A DNA stretch of 10,452 bases from Planctomycetaceae bacterium (GCA_005773145.1 SXHS01000176.1:1-10452); one strand, 5' to 3'. Counted from the first letter of the stretch, positions 1-7,109 are shown. Translations and numbers: made by a program. Notes: generated by a model from the sequence alone, not told the origin.

Positions 1-420
1 CGGCGGCGTGAAAGCCCAGTGTTGCGCGTACGTTGCGCCGTCGGCGATCCAACGGGACAACATGTCGATCTGCAGGGCTGTCAGAGGCTTTTTCTCCGCC
101 GGCGGTGGCATGACCACATCGGCGTCGTGTGATGCAATGCGGGCGATCAGCAAACTGTCAGCTGGTTTTCCCGGCACGATCGCCGCCTGTGCTGAATCTC
201 CTCCACGCAGCGCCTCGTCGCGAACATCCAATCGCAGCCCCCCCTGACGCGCGGCCTCGTCCATGCCGTGGCAGCGCAGACAGTGTTCGGACAGAATCGG
301 CCGAATATCGCGTTGAAAGTCCGGCGACGGCTCCGCTCCCCGCACGGGACGTACCCAGATTGGCTGAGACACGCTCACCACCAACCCTAGGACAGCAGCC
401 ATCCAATCAATGCGGCTCAT
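1..420 (-). CDS. Exported planctomycete cytochrome c-like (PSCyt1) protein, 5' part only
   Basis: This is the first 140 codons of a gene that is open to the left edge of the window. Residues 1-29 form a basic, hydrophobic secretion signal ending near VRGAE. The PSCyt1 domain follows, with DFQRDIRPILSEHCLRCHG at about 34-52. The haem-attachment motif CLRCH is at 47-51, then GLRLD at 61-65, PGKP at 83-86, MPPP at 104-107 (the Met is a possible haem ligand) and WIADGA at 124-129. The last visible residues, HWAFTPP, are the usual bridge from PSCyt1 into DUF1549 and DUF1553. The full protein is therefore probably a 700-1000 residue exported PSCyt1-DUF1549-DUF1553 protein; that extension is inferred. 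The start at 420 has GGTGGA nine bases upstream. An in-frame ATG at 429 is possible but too close to that site. Codons 60-61 contain a run of seven G. The role is unknown; such proteins are thought to act in the planctomycete periplasm. Confidence 0.9.
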   Translation of the reverse strand, partial: MSRIDWMAAVLGLVVSVSQPIWVRPVRGAEPSPDFQRDIRPILSEHCLRCHGMDEAARQGGLRLDVRDEALRGGDSAQAAIVPGKPADSLLIARIASHDADVVMPPPAEKKPLTALQIDMLSRWIADGATYAQHWAFTPP

Positions 421-509
421 GACTTGCATTCCACCAACTAGTAGAACGACCGGATAGTCGACGGGCCCGAATGGGCCAGGCCAGGGAATCTCGGGAATAA
501 TAAGGCTCC

Positions 510-538
510 ATCATACCCCCGATCGAGTTCCGAATCAA
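510..538 (-). promoter_or_regulatory. Candidate sigma-70-type promoter for the leftward PSCyt1 gene
   Basis: On the minus strand a TTGATT box (538-533) and a TATGAT box (515-510) are separated by exactly 17 bases. They match the -35 consensus at four of six bases and the -10 consensus at five of six. Transcription would begin near 503 and give a leader of about 80 bases before the PSCyt1 start at 420. This was found by eye only, and chance matches are common, but the spacing and position are right. Confidence 0.4.
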
Positions 539-562
539 CCGATGCGGAGGGTAAGGTGTCCG

Positions 563-591
563 TTGCCAAGCGTGCCGGCGCCTGTCAGAAT
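563..591 (+). promoter_or_regulatory. Weak candidate promoter for mnmG
   Basis: TTGCCA (563-568) and CAGAAT (586-591) are 17 bases apart on the plus strand. They match the consensus boxes at five and four of six bases. Transcription would start near 598, giving a leader of about 60 bases before the ATG at 661. It would rule out the upstream GTG at 556 as a start for this transcript. The -10 box is poor, so this is only a candidate. Confidence 0.2.
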
Positions 592-660
592 GACGGATGT
601 TTGATGTCGGCCTCGGCACACGGGGCACACGGCCATTTCTTGAGGATGCAGAATCCACGC

Positions 661-2496
661 ATGAGCACCTGCTACGACTATGACGTGATTGTGATTGGCG
701 CGGGGCACGCGGGGACAGAAGCCGCATTGGCCGCTGCCCGAATGGGTGCCCACGTCGGGCTTCTGACGACCAACCTGGACACGGTCGGCCAGATGAGTTG
801 CAATCCGGCTATCGGTGGAGTGGCGAAGGGGCAGATTGCTCGCGAGATCGACGCCTTGGGAGGGGCAATGGGGCAGGCGATTGACGCCACGGGGATCCAG
901 TTCCGCCTGCTCAACTGCCGCAAGGGCCCCGCCATGCACAGCCCGCGAGCGCAGGCCGACAAGCGTGCCTATCAGATGGAGATCAAACGCATCGTTGAGG
1001 AACAGCCGCGCGTCGACCTGCGTCAAGAGACGGTGGAAGACATCCTGACCGAAGTTGGCGCCGATGGCTTGCCACGCGTGAAGGGCGTTTTGGTCCGCGG
1101 CGATGCCGTCTATCGCACTCGGTTCGTCGTCGTCACCACCGGCACCTTTCTGCGGGCGCTGATGCATATTGGAGAAGCCCAAACACCTGGTGGAAGGGGA
1201 GGGGAGGGGACCACAGCCGGCATCAGCCAGAGTTTGCAGCGGCTCGGATTTCGTGTCGAACGATTCAAGACCGGAACGCCACCACGCGTCAATGCCCGCA
1301 CGATTGATTTCACGCAATGCGAAGTCCAACCGGGCGACGATACGCCACAGCCGTTCTCGTTCATGACCGACCGGCTCGACCGACCACAACTCCCATGTTG
1401 GATCGTCCATACCAACGCCGCTGTTCACGATCTGATTCGCGCCAACCTGCACCGAGCCCCAATGTACAGTGGCCAGATTCAGACTCGTGGCCCGCGCTAT
1501 TGCCCATCGATCGAAGACAAGGTGGTCCGTTTCGCCGAGAAACAACAACATCGGCTGTTCTTGGAGCCGGAAGGGCATGCGACTCAGGAAATTTACGTCA
1601 ACGGTGTGTCGACCAGTCTGCCACGCGACGTGCAAGATGCCATTTTTCGATTGATACCCGGCTTGGAGCGGGCGCAGATCATGCGCTACGGATACGCCGT
1701 GGAGTACGACTATTGCCCGCCGGATCAATTGCGACCATCACTGGAAACGAAAGGCGTGTACGGCCTGTACTTTGCCCGACCGCTCAACGGCACGACGGGC
1801 TACGAGGAGGCCGGCGCGCAAGGGCTGCTGGCGGGGGCGAATGCCGCACTCGCTCTACAGGGGAAGGATCCTCTCTGCTTGACCCGCGATCAGGCATACA
1901 TGGGTGTGCTCATCGACGACCTGGTCACACGCGGTGTGGACGAACCCTATCGGATGTTTACCAGTCGAGCCGAGTATCGGCTGATGTTGCGGCACGACAA
2001 CGCCGATCGCCGCCTGACTCCGTTAGCAGACCGCATAGGACTGGTTGACGCAGCACGCACGCAACGTCTGCTGACCAAACAAGCGGAGATTGACCGGATC
2101 ACACATTGGATGGAGACGACGCACACCGAGTCGGGATCGCTGGCCAAAATGATCCGCCGTCCCGAGTTCGACTGGCAACATCTTGTCGCGCTCTATCCGG
2201 CACTGGCCGAGACCACGACCGAGGTGGCCCAGCAGGTAGTGAATGATGTGAAGTACTCAGGATACGTCCATCGACAGCAGACCGAGGTCTCGCGGCAGCA
2301 ACGCTTGGCTGCTAAACGAATTCCCACGCAATTGGACTACCACGCGATCCCACACTTGCGTTCGGAGGCGCGTGAAAAGCTGACGCGCGTCCGCCCCGAG
2401 AATCTGGCCCAGGCCGGTCGCATCAGCGGCCTCACTCCGGCCGATGTGGCATTGCTGATGACCCACCTGGAAGGCAAACGCAGCCCGCCTGTCTAA
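661..2496 (+). CDS. mnmG: tRNA uridine-5-carboxymethylaminomethyl modification enzyme MnmG (GidA)
   Basis: MnmG is the FAD- and NADH-binding subunit that works with the GTPase MnmE. Together they add the carboxymethylaminomethyl or aminomethyl group to C5 of the wobble uridine (U34) of certain tRNAs, using methylenetetrahydrofolate, in the cytoplasm. The sequence shows the FAD-binding GAGHAG at 13-18 and GQMSCNPAIGG with the conserved Cys47. It also has GTPPR at 205-209, CPSIEDK with Cys281, and EYRLMLRHDNADRRL in the C-terminal half. The helical tail that contacts MnmE and tRNA is complete. The 611 residues fit the family (E. coli about 629). I chose ATG 661 because homology starts at YDYDVIVIGAGHAG. 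Its Shine-Dalgarno site is only a distant GAGGA (642-646). In-frame starts exist at GTG 556 (GGAGGG four bases upstream), ATG 604 and ATG 646; they would add up to 35 residues that resemble no MnmG I know. mnmE is not in the window. The gene converges with the bicupin operon. Confidence 0.97.
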   Translation: MSTCYDYDVIVIGAGHAGTEAALAAARMGAHVGLLTTNLDTVGQMSCNPAIGGVAKGQIAREIDALGGAMGQAIDATGIQFRLLNCRKGPAMHSPRAQADKRAYQMEIKRIVEEQPRVDLRQETVEDILTEVGADGLPRVKGVLVRGDAVYRTRFVVVTTGTFLRALMHIGEAQTPGGRGGEGTTAGISQSLQRLGFRVERFKTGTPPRVNARTIDFTQCEVQPGDDTPQPFSFMTDRLDRPQLPCWIVHTNAAVHDLIRANLHRAPMYSGQIQTRGPRYCPSIEDKVVRFAEKQQHRLFLEPEGHATQEIYVNGVSTSLPRDVQDAIFRLIPGLERAQIMRYGYAVEYDYCPPDQLRPSLETKGVYGLYFARPLNGTTGYEEAGAQGLLAGANAALALQGKDPLCLTRDQAYMGVLIDDLVTRGVDEPYRMFTSRAEYRLMLRHDNADRRLTPLADRIGLVDAARTQRLLTKQAEIDRITHWMETTHTESGSLAKMIRRPEFDWQHLVALYPALAETTTEVAQQVVNDVKYSGYVHRQQTEVSRQQRLAAKRIPTQLDYHAIPHLRSEAREKLTRVRPENLAQAGRISGLTPADVALLMTHLEGKRSPPV

Positions 2497-2504
2497 CGAA
2501 AAAT

Positions 2505-2536
2505 AGTGGCGGCGGGCATCTTGCCTGCCGATTTTT
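2505..2536 (+). terminator. Terminator-like hairpin after mnmG, possibly bidirectional
   Basis: A nine-base-pair stem, CGGCGGGCA (2510-2518) with TGCCTGCCG (2522-2530), has a three-base TCT loop and one G-U pair in plus-strand RNA. It is followed at once by ATTTTT (2531-2536), the form of a rho-independent terminator, nine bases after the mnmG stop. On the minus strand a T run also follows the stem after six bases, so it could stop leftward transcription from the bicupin operon too. The hairpin begins with AGTGGC, the same six bases that open the two repeats at 2571-2627 on the other strand, so it may be a diverged member of that family. Confidence 0.6.
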
Positions 2537-2570
2537 GAGTTGTTCTGAGCCGGTGAGGTCTTTGGGCTGA

Positions 2571-2627
2571 TCTTCACAGGCTGGAAGCCTATGCCACTTT
2601 CTTCACAGGCTGGAAGCCTATGCCACT
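2571..2627 (-). repeat. Two perfect 28-base tandem repeats with hairpin core
   Basis: Positions 2571-2598 and 2600-2627 are identical over 28 bases, with a single base (2599) between them. On the minus strand each reads AGTGGC, then the core CATAGGCTTCCAGCCTGTG (sharing its first C), then AAGA. In minus-strand RNA the core folds into an eight-base-pair stem with a UCC loop and one U-G pair. In plus-strand RNA that pair becomes a C-A mismatch, so the element appears to act on the leftward transcript. It lies 14 bases beyond the bicupin stop. I recall very similar cores scattered between genes in planctomycete genomes, but this is memory, not a search. Confidence 0.85.
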
Positions 2628-2640
2628 GAAGGGGGTGCGA

Positions 2641-3849
2641 TCAATGCGTCCTGAGCACTGAGTCCAAGGCGATCAAGGGTGCATCCCCCGTCTGTTGGAG
2701 TCTTGCCTGCATTCCAGCGGGCACACCAAAGTGATCGTGCGCCCGAATCGTCCGCTCCAATCCCTCCATCTGCACGACGCCTTCGCCGCGGGCGACGGAT
2801 ACAATCCGGTAGCTGTCCGTTGGATACGAGTATCCAGCCGAGTTGATCCGAGCGACTGCCAACTCCAGGCCCCCGGAGCCGCGGCGATTGGTGACCGTGT
2901 ACGGAATCAAAACCTTGCGCCAAGATGACCGCACTCCAGCCGCCTGCCGTATCTCGCGTTCCAAATACACCATCTGCTGAAAGGCGATGCTATCCCGTTC
3001 CGTCGGACGAGTGATCTGTTCGACGGGCAACGGCTGGGCCTCGACATCCAGAAACACGCCCCACCCTCCATGGATCGCCGACCCGAATATAAACGGAACG
3101 TGATGCAGTTCGTCCGAGGTGTTGATCCACCCATGGTCGGTCTCGGGCGGGATCGGCATGGCGTAGCCTTCGTCAACCGGTGCGCGTGCTCCACCCAATA
3201 CGGTCATACCATGCGTTGGGTCATAACCCAAGTGGATTTCGACCCCATGATGATGCCGATGCGTCGGCACATTGCGGGTCGATCCGGCCAGAAAGGCCAG
3301 ATTCCACGAATGATGGTCGCCATACACGAGCGGCACGATCGTAATACCCAGATTGGGAACAATGAAGCTCGCCTGTTCCGGGGCATGGGTATCTTGCGTC
3401 AAGTGGATGCCACATTGACGCGTGATCTGTTCGACCGACTCGTGCAATCGGTGGGCCAGCGTGGAGACAAGAGGATTTTGTGATATCTGTTGATCGCGCT
3501 CCACGCTGTCGAGCGCCCGTGCAATGCCCTGATGGTAGCGATAGAGTGTGGCAATGACCGCGCGAAAGTCGTTGGGCACGGGCTCCATGGCCAGATTGGC
3601 TAGATCTTGCAGGGCTTCCGTAGCGCGCAACCGGTAGGCGGCGGACAAAGGGCCGGAGTCAGCTAGTTGTTCGATCGCCAGGCGTGTGGCATGAAAGGCA
3701 CCGATCGTGTGCCCGCGGAACGCGTAACAATAGAGCCGAGCCCGGCCCACATCGCAGGACGAAACGCTAGAGGGACTGCGATGCCGAGCATGGCTCTCGC
3801 GTGCTTTCTCCACCAACTCGGCATAAACCGCGTGCATACGTAAAGTCAA
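2641..3849 (-). CDS. Uncharacterised bicupin protein with N-terminal helical domain
   Basis: I do not recognise this as a named family. Residues 1-145 are mostly helical, without a signal peptide or membrane segment, so the protein is probably cytoplasmic. A cupin fold follows. Motif 1 is HRHHHGVE, with His197, His199 and Glu204 as likely metal ligands. Motif 2 is PPETDHGWIN, with Pro234, His239 as the fourth ligand and Asn243. The spacing is that of the cupin consensus, although Glu236 replaces the usual Gly. Residues about 326-402 (VARGEGVVQMEG and then HDHFGVPAGM) look like a second, metal-poor cupin. It could be a sugar isomerase-like or dioxygenase-like enzyme, or a small-molecule sensor; nothing decides between these. 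The start is TTG 3849, with AAAGGAG ten bases upstream; ATG 3837 is the alternative. It is the last gene of the DUF1549/DUF1553-DUF1501 operon, 15 bases after the DUF1501 stop, and it is convergent with mnmG. Confidence 0.88.
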   Translation of the reverse strand: MTLRMHAVYAELVEKARESHARHRSPSSVSSCDVGRARLYCYAFRGHTIGAFHATRLAIEQLADSGPLSAAYRLRATEALQDLANLAMEPVPNDFRAVIATLYRYHQGIARALDSVERDQQISQNPLVSTLAHRLHESVEQITRQCGIHLTQDTHAPEQASFIVPNLGITIVPLVYGDHHSWNLAFLAGSTRNVPTHRHHHGVEIHLGYDPTHGMTVLGGARAPVDEGYAMPIPPETDHGWINTSDELHHVPFIFGSAIHGGWGVFLDVEAQPLPVEQITRPTERDSIAFQQMVYLEREIRQAAGVRSSWRKVLIPYTVTNRRGSGGLELAVARINSAGYSYPTDSYRIVSVARGEGVVQMEGLERTIRAHDHFGVPAGMQARLQQTGDAPLIALDSVLRTH

Positions 3850-3859
3850 ATTCGTTGAA

Positions 3860-3866
3860 CTCCTTT
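3860..3866 (-). promoter_or_regulatory. Ribosome binding site of the bicupin gene, overlapping the DUF1501 stop
   Basis: AAAGGAG on the minus strand is ten bases before the TTG at 3849. Its first two bases are the last two of the DUF1501 stop codon TAA (3867-3865). It supports the TTG start over the ATG at 3837, which would be 22 bases away, and suggests translational coupling of the two genes. Confidence 0.6.
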
Positions 3867-5349
3867 AGGCCAACAGCTCCTGAACTGGTTCCCCTTTGCC
3901 ATCCTTAGTCACATGGAACGGGCGGTCTTCGACCAGGTAGTGCGTATCGGGTGGAATTCCCAAGGCTTGGTAAATCGTCGCATGCGCGTCCGTGAGGCGG
4001 ACGGGGTTCTCAATAGCCCGCATCGGGTGCCGGTCGGCCGTCTTGCCATGCACAAAACCTTTCCGGAAACCGCCTCCGAAGAACAGCATGCAACTCGTAC
4101 TGCTGAAGTGGCCATGAAACCCATACATCGACTCGCGCTCGATCACCAGGTTTTCACCCGTATGGGTCTCGGCCGACCCATCGGGCTCGGCCCCCGCAGC
4201 GGGCTGGGAGGCAATTGTCCGTCCGAATTCGGTGGCCAGCACCACCAAGGTTCGATCGAGCAGGCCTCGCTCGTCGAGGTCTTTGATGAATTGGCCGATC
4301 GGTCCATCGATCTGTTGTTTCATCTGTGCCATGCGCGGCCCCCCGTTCTCGTGCATGTCAAAGCCCTTGAAGGGTCCGTATTGATACTCAACTTGGATCA
4401 TACGCGCACCGCGTTCGATCAGCCGCCGCGCCAGAAGCAAGCCGTGGCCAAACCGTCGGCCATAATCGTAACCGGGGTCGAGCAACTGATCGCCGGACAC
4501 CTTCGGCTCGTAGGCCGCGATCGTCTCGGCGGTTTCCTCAGCACGGTAGTTGAAAGCGGCCTTGACGGGGGAATCCATCATCGCCCGTGCATCTTCGATC
4601 GTCTTCAAGTACTCGCGAGCTTTTGGTGAATCTCGCAGCTCTCGCTCGGACAGGTCGGAGATCTGCTTGAAAAGCTGCTGCCGGCGATCGATTCTGGCGC
4701 GTGGCATGCCAGCGGCTGCTTCGAGTGTCGCCAGTCCCTGCGTCGCATCTGGAATCATGAACGGCCCGTGGTTGACACCATAGAAACCCGGGCCGATATA
4801 TTCACTGATGAATAGTTTTTCGTTATCGCTGGTATCAATATCGCGCCCGATATAAATGTATTCGGGTACGGCCGGATCACGACGCCCCAACGTTCGTCCG
4901 ATCGCAGCACCCAAACTGGGCGCTTTAACCCCAACGGGAAAAAGGTATCCCGTCATCATGAAATACTGAGCTTTCAGATGCACGGCGCCAAAGCTCACGT
5001 CGTTGGTCAGTGAGCGTAAGATGGTGCCGCGATCCATGACGGAAGCGATGGATTCCAGTCCCTTGCCCAGTCGGATTCCGTCGGCCGCAGTCGGAATGGA
5101 TTCGCACGTACCGAGCAAGTCGCTCCCCTTCATACCCGTTGTGTAGGGGGTGAATTGTTTGGGATCCCAGGTATCCGTTTGAGCCACGCCCCCCGGCAGC
5201 CAGATCACCACCACGGCATCCGCTCGCGCTGCCCGAGCGGACGACACGGAGGGAGCCGCGCTGCTGGGGGAGGATTCCACCCCTCGCGGCCAAGCCAGTG
5301 CTGCGGCGGCCCCGGCCACACTCCCCTGTAGAAACTGTCGGCGCTTCAT
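3865..5349 (-). CDS. Tat-exported DUF1501 family protein
   Basis: The 494-residue protein starts with a twin-arginine signal (MKRRQFLQG, then an Ala-rich hydrophobic stretch to about residue 43), so it should be exported folded. DUF1501 proteins belong to the alkaline phosphatase/sulfatase-like superfamily. Visible family landmarks are WLPGGVAQTDTWDPK (50-64), FGHGLLLARRLIERGARMIQV (300-320), DMHENGG (331-337), TEFGRT (373-378), GFHGH (410-414) and the C-terminal RLTDAHATIYQALGI. Asp and His residues in these motifs may bind metal, but catalytic activity and substrate are not established for the family. The length is typical. The start has GAGGAAA seven bases upstream. The gene sits 22 bases after the DUF1549/DUF1553 gene, the usual partner in planctomycetes, and 15 bases before the bicupin, so one transcript is likely. 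Both partners are predicted to be exported and may work together outside the cytoplasmic membrane. Confidence 0.95.
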   Translation of the reverse strand: MKRRQFLQGSVAGAAAALAWPRGVESSPSSAAPSVSSARAARADAVVVIWLPGGVAQTDTWDPKQFTPYTTGMKGSDLLGTCESIPTAADGIRLGKGLESIASVMDRGTILRSLTNDVSFGAVHLKAQYFMMTGYLFPVGVKAPSLGAAIGRTLGRRDPAVPEYIYIGRDIDTSDNEKLFISEYIGPGFYGVNHGPFMIPDATQGLATLEAAAGMPRARIDRRQQLFKQISDLSERELRDSPKAREYLKTIEDARAMMDSPVKAAFNYRAEETAETIAAYEPKVSGDQLLDPGYDYGRRFGHGLLLARRLIERGARMIQVEYQYGPFKGFDMHENGGPRMAQMKQQIDGPIGQFIKDLDERGLLDRTLVVLATEFGRTIASQPAAGAEPDGSAETHTGENLVIERESMYGFHGHFSSTSCMLFFGGGFRKGFVHGKTADRHPMRAIENPVRLTDAHATIYQALGIPPDTHYLVEDRPFHVTKDGKGEPVQELLA

Positions 5350-5356
5350 CGTGGAT

Positions 5357-5363
5357 TTTCCTC
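5357..5363 (-). promoter_or_regulatory. Ribosome binding site of the DUF1501 gene
   Basis: GAGGAAA on the minus strand lies seven bases before ATG 5349, inside the 22-base gap after the DUF1549/DUF1553 stop (TAG, 5374-5372). It fixes the start, which also gives a correct twin-arginine signal peptide. Confidence 0.6.
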
Positions 5364-5371
5364 GCAGGAGG

Positions 5372-7066
5372 CTAATGAACGTATTGGAATTCGGCGGATG
5401 TCATCAAGGCCCACAGGACGTCCCCGACTTGTTCCGGCGTCGGATTGGCCGTCCCCGCCATGGGCTGTAGATACGCCCCGATGGCTCGCTGTTCGTCAAA
5501 TGTCGGATCGCGGCTCAACAAGGCCAGGTAGAGCGATGGGATCGCACGGTCGGGGGACTGAGCGATTAGCGACTGTACCAGCCCCCCCGGCTGGTAGACC
5601 AAGTCGTGATACTCCTGGCCATTGAGCAGTTCGAGCGCTTGTACGACGGCCGTATCCTCGGGGCGCGAGGTGCTGATCTCATTGCGCGACGCCGGCCGGC
5701 TCAAAGATCGCGCCAGTGGCGTTGTACCACGGACTCGATAGAGGCGTTCTTCTGAACTCAACGATTGTTTTGCGGCCAATCGTATGGAGTCGATCAGTTG
5801 CTCTGCTGTCAGCTTGCGCAGCGTCGGGGATTGACAATAGCGGGGCGCGTCCCGCTTCGCCGTATCAAATCGGTCCTCGAGTTGCGGATCGTACCGCAGC
5901 TGATACGTGCGGCTGTTGAGGATCTTTCGCATGGTGTGGGTGATGTCGTAGCCGTGTGTCATGAAATCGTGAGCCAGCCAATCCAGCAGTTCTGGATGAC
6001 TGGCAGGCGTGTCGATGCGAAAGTCGTCAATAGGTTCGAAGAGGCCCAGGCCCAGATATCGGCGCCAAAGTCGATTGACAAGCGTCTTGCTGAAACGCGG
6101 ATTCAATGGATCGGTGATCATGAATGCCGCCAGATGCAACCGGCCTTCCAGATCCGCGGGAACCGTTGTGGGAGCTCCGGGAATCTCAAAGGGAAATCCA
6201 GCCGCAACGGGGCCGCCGATCCGTTTCTCGCAGCGGATCTGATCGAGATCGGTCGCCTGAAACAATCCGCCGAAGCCCAAGAATCGGGACTGCGGCCATT
6301 CTTCGTTTTCAAAATGATCGTGGCAGCTTGCGCACTTCATCCCTGTGCCGAGAAATACCTGCCCGACCACGGCGGCAGTCTGGATCGTATTCGTATGGGT
6401 TTGGTTCAGGATAAACCCCGATTGCGTTGGTTTGCCAAGGATGTCATGCAATTCGGAGGGGCGATGGCCGGGCATGCGTGGATCGATCAACTCGGCAACT
6501 ATCAGATCGAACGGCGTATTCTTCTGAAAGTGCTGACGAATCCAATCCTGATAGTCGCCTCGCGAAGGAATTCCACCCACATTCGGGGCTGGATTGCTGG
6601 CAATGGCTTCTTCCCAAAAGGGGGTCCAGTGGTCGGCGTATTCGTCGTGGCGACCAAGCAGCTCATCGATCAATCGGTTGCGTTTGTCGGGCTCCCCGTC
6701 GTCGAGGAACCTGCGCGTTTCCTCCAGAGTCGGAATACGGCCGAGCACGTCCACATACACGCGTCGCAAAAAAACGGGATCGGTACCGACAGGAGGCGGC
6801 TCGGTGGCCGCGGACAAACCGGCCTCCTGCCAGCGGGCCACGACAAAACGATCGATCTCGTTGTGCGTTTGTCCAGGTATTTGCGGTACCTGGGGTGGTG
6901 GTGGGAGCTGCTGCAAACGCGCATTGCGCCTATGGATGAACTGCTCCCGCGGGCCCATCATTAACAGCTGATAACTGGGATCCACCTCTGCGGCCGCCAA
7001 CAGTGTAAATGACAGGGACCACAGAATCCCAGCCAGTAGGGTGCGGAATGCGCGATTGGTTTCCAT
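5372..7066 (-). CDS. Exported DUF1549/DUF1553 protein with one c-type haem motif, no PSCyt1 domain
   Basis: The first 26 residues are a signal peptide (hydrophobic LLAGILWSLSFTLLAAAE). DUF1549 spans about 68-275. It starts with IDRFVVARW and FLRRVYVDVLGRIPTLEE and ends with FLGTGMKCASCHDHFENEEW, where CASCH (245-249) could attach haem. DUF1553 (PSD1) covers about 320-560, with NPRFSKTLVNRLWRRYLG, DDFR, SHPELLDWLAHDF and ILNSRTYQ. At 564 residues it is a short form. Many relatives, probably including the gene at the left edge of this window, carry an N-terminal PSCyt1 cytochrome domain that is absent here. The function of the family is unknown; an extracytoplasmic redox or polymer-handling role is often guessed. 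It is the first gene of the three-gene operon. ATG 7066 has no clear Shine-Dalgarno site. The 104 bases upstream contain no convincing promoter, so read-through from the channel gene is possible. Confidence 0.94.
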   Translation of the reverse strand: METNRAFRTLLAGILWSLSFTLLAAAEVDPSYQLLMMGPREQFIHRRNARLQQLPPPPQVPQIPGQTHNEIDRFVVARWQEAGLSAATEPPPVGTDPVFLRRVYVDVLGRIPTLEETRRFLDDGEPDKRNRLIDELLGRHDEYADHWTPFWEEAIASNPAPNVGGIPSRGDYQDWIRQHFQKNTPFDLIVAELIDPRMPGHRPSELHDILGKPTQSGFILNQTHTNTIQTAAVVGQVFLGTGMKCASCHDHFENEEWPQSRFLGFGGLFQATDLDQIRCEKRIGGPVAAGFPFEIPGAPTTVPADLEGRLHLAAFMITDPLNPRFSKTLVNRLWRRYLGLGLFEPIDDFRIDTPASHPELLDWLAHDFMTHGYDITHTMRKILNSRTYQLRYDPQLEDRFDTAKRDAPRYCQSPTLRKLTAEQLIDSIRLAAKQSLSSEERLYRVRGTTPLARSLSRPASRNEISTSRPEDTAVVQALELLNGQEYHDLVYQPGGLVQSLIAQSPDRAIPSLYLALLSRDPTFDEQRAIGAYLQPMAGTANPTPEQVGDVLWALMTSAEFQYVH

Positions 7067-7095
7067 GCGTCCATTTTAGTCCGAAGAGTTCCCAA

Positions 7096-7109
7096 TGGGG
7101 ACACCCCCA
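7096..7109. other. Small G/C-rich palindrome between the channel gene and the operon
   Basis: TGGGG (7096-7100) and CCCCA (7105-7109) form a perfect five-base-pair stem with a four-base loop, 30 bases upstream of ATG 7066. No T run follows on the minus strand, so it is not a standard terminator. It could be a weak attenuating hairpin, an operator half-site pair, or chance. Confidence 0.2.

Noticed and set aside
464..477. GGCCC/GGGCC palindrome with a four-base loop
   Set aside because: The stem is only five pairs in a G+C-rich leader with no T run; it is likely chance.
535..1728. Long minus-strand open frame (397 codons) opposite mnmG
   Set aside because: It lies fully antisense to a strongly conserved gene, its translation shows no recognisable domain, and long antisense frames are common in G+C-rich coding DNA.
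2571..2627. CRISPR-like repeat pair
   Set aside because: There are only two copies with a one-base separator and no spacer-sized gap or cas gene.
3913..4629. Plus-strand open frame (238 codons) opposite the DUF1501 gene
   Set aside because: It is antisense to a conserved gene and has no recognisable domain or ribosome site.
5765..6964. Long plus-strand open frame (399 codons) opposite the DUF1549/DUF1553 gene
   Set aside because: It is entirely antisense to a clear family member, and its composition is that of a codon mirror, without motifs.
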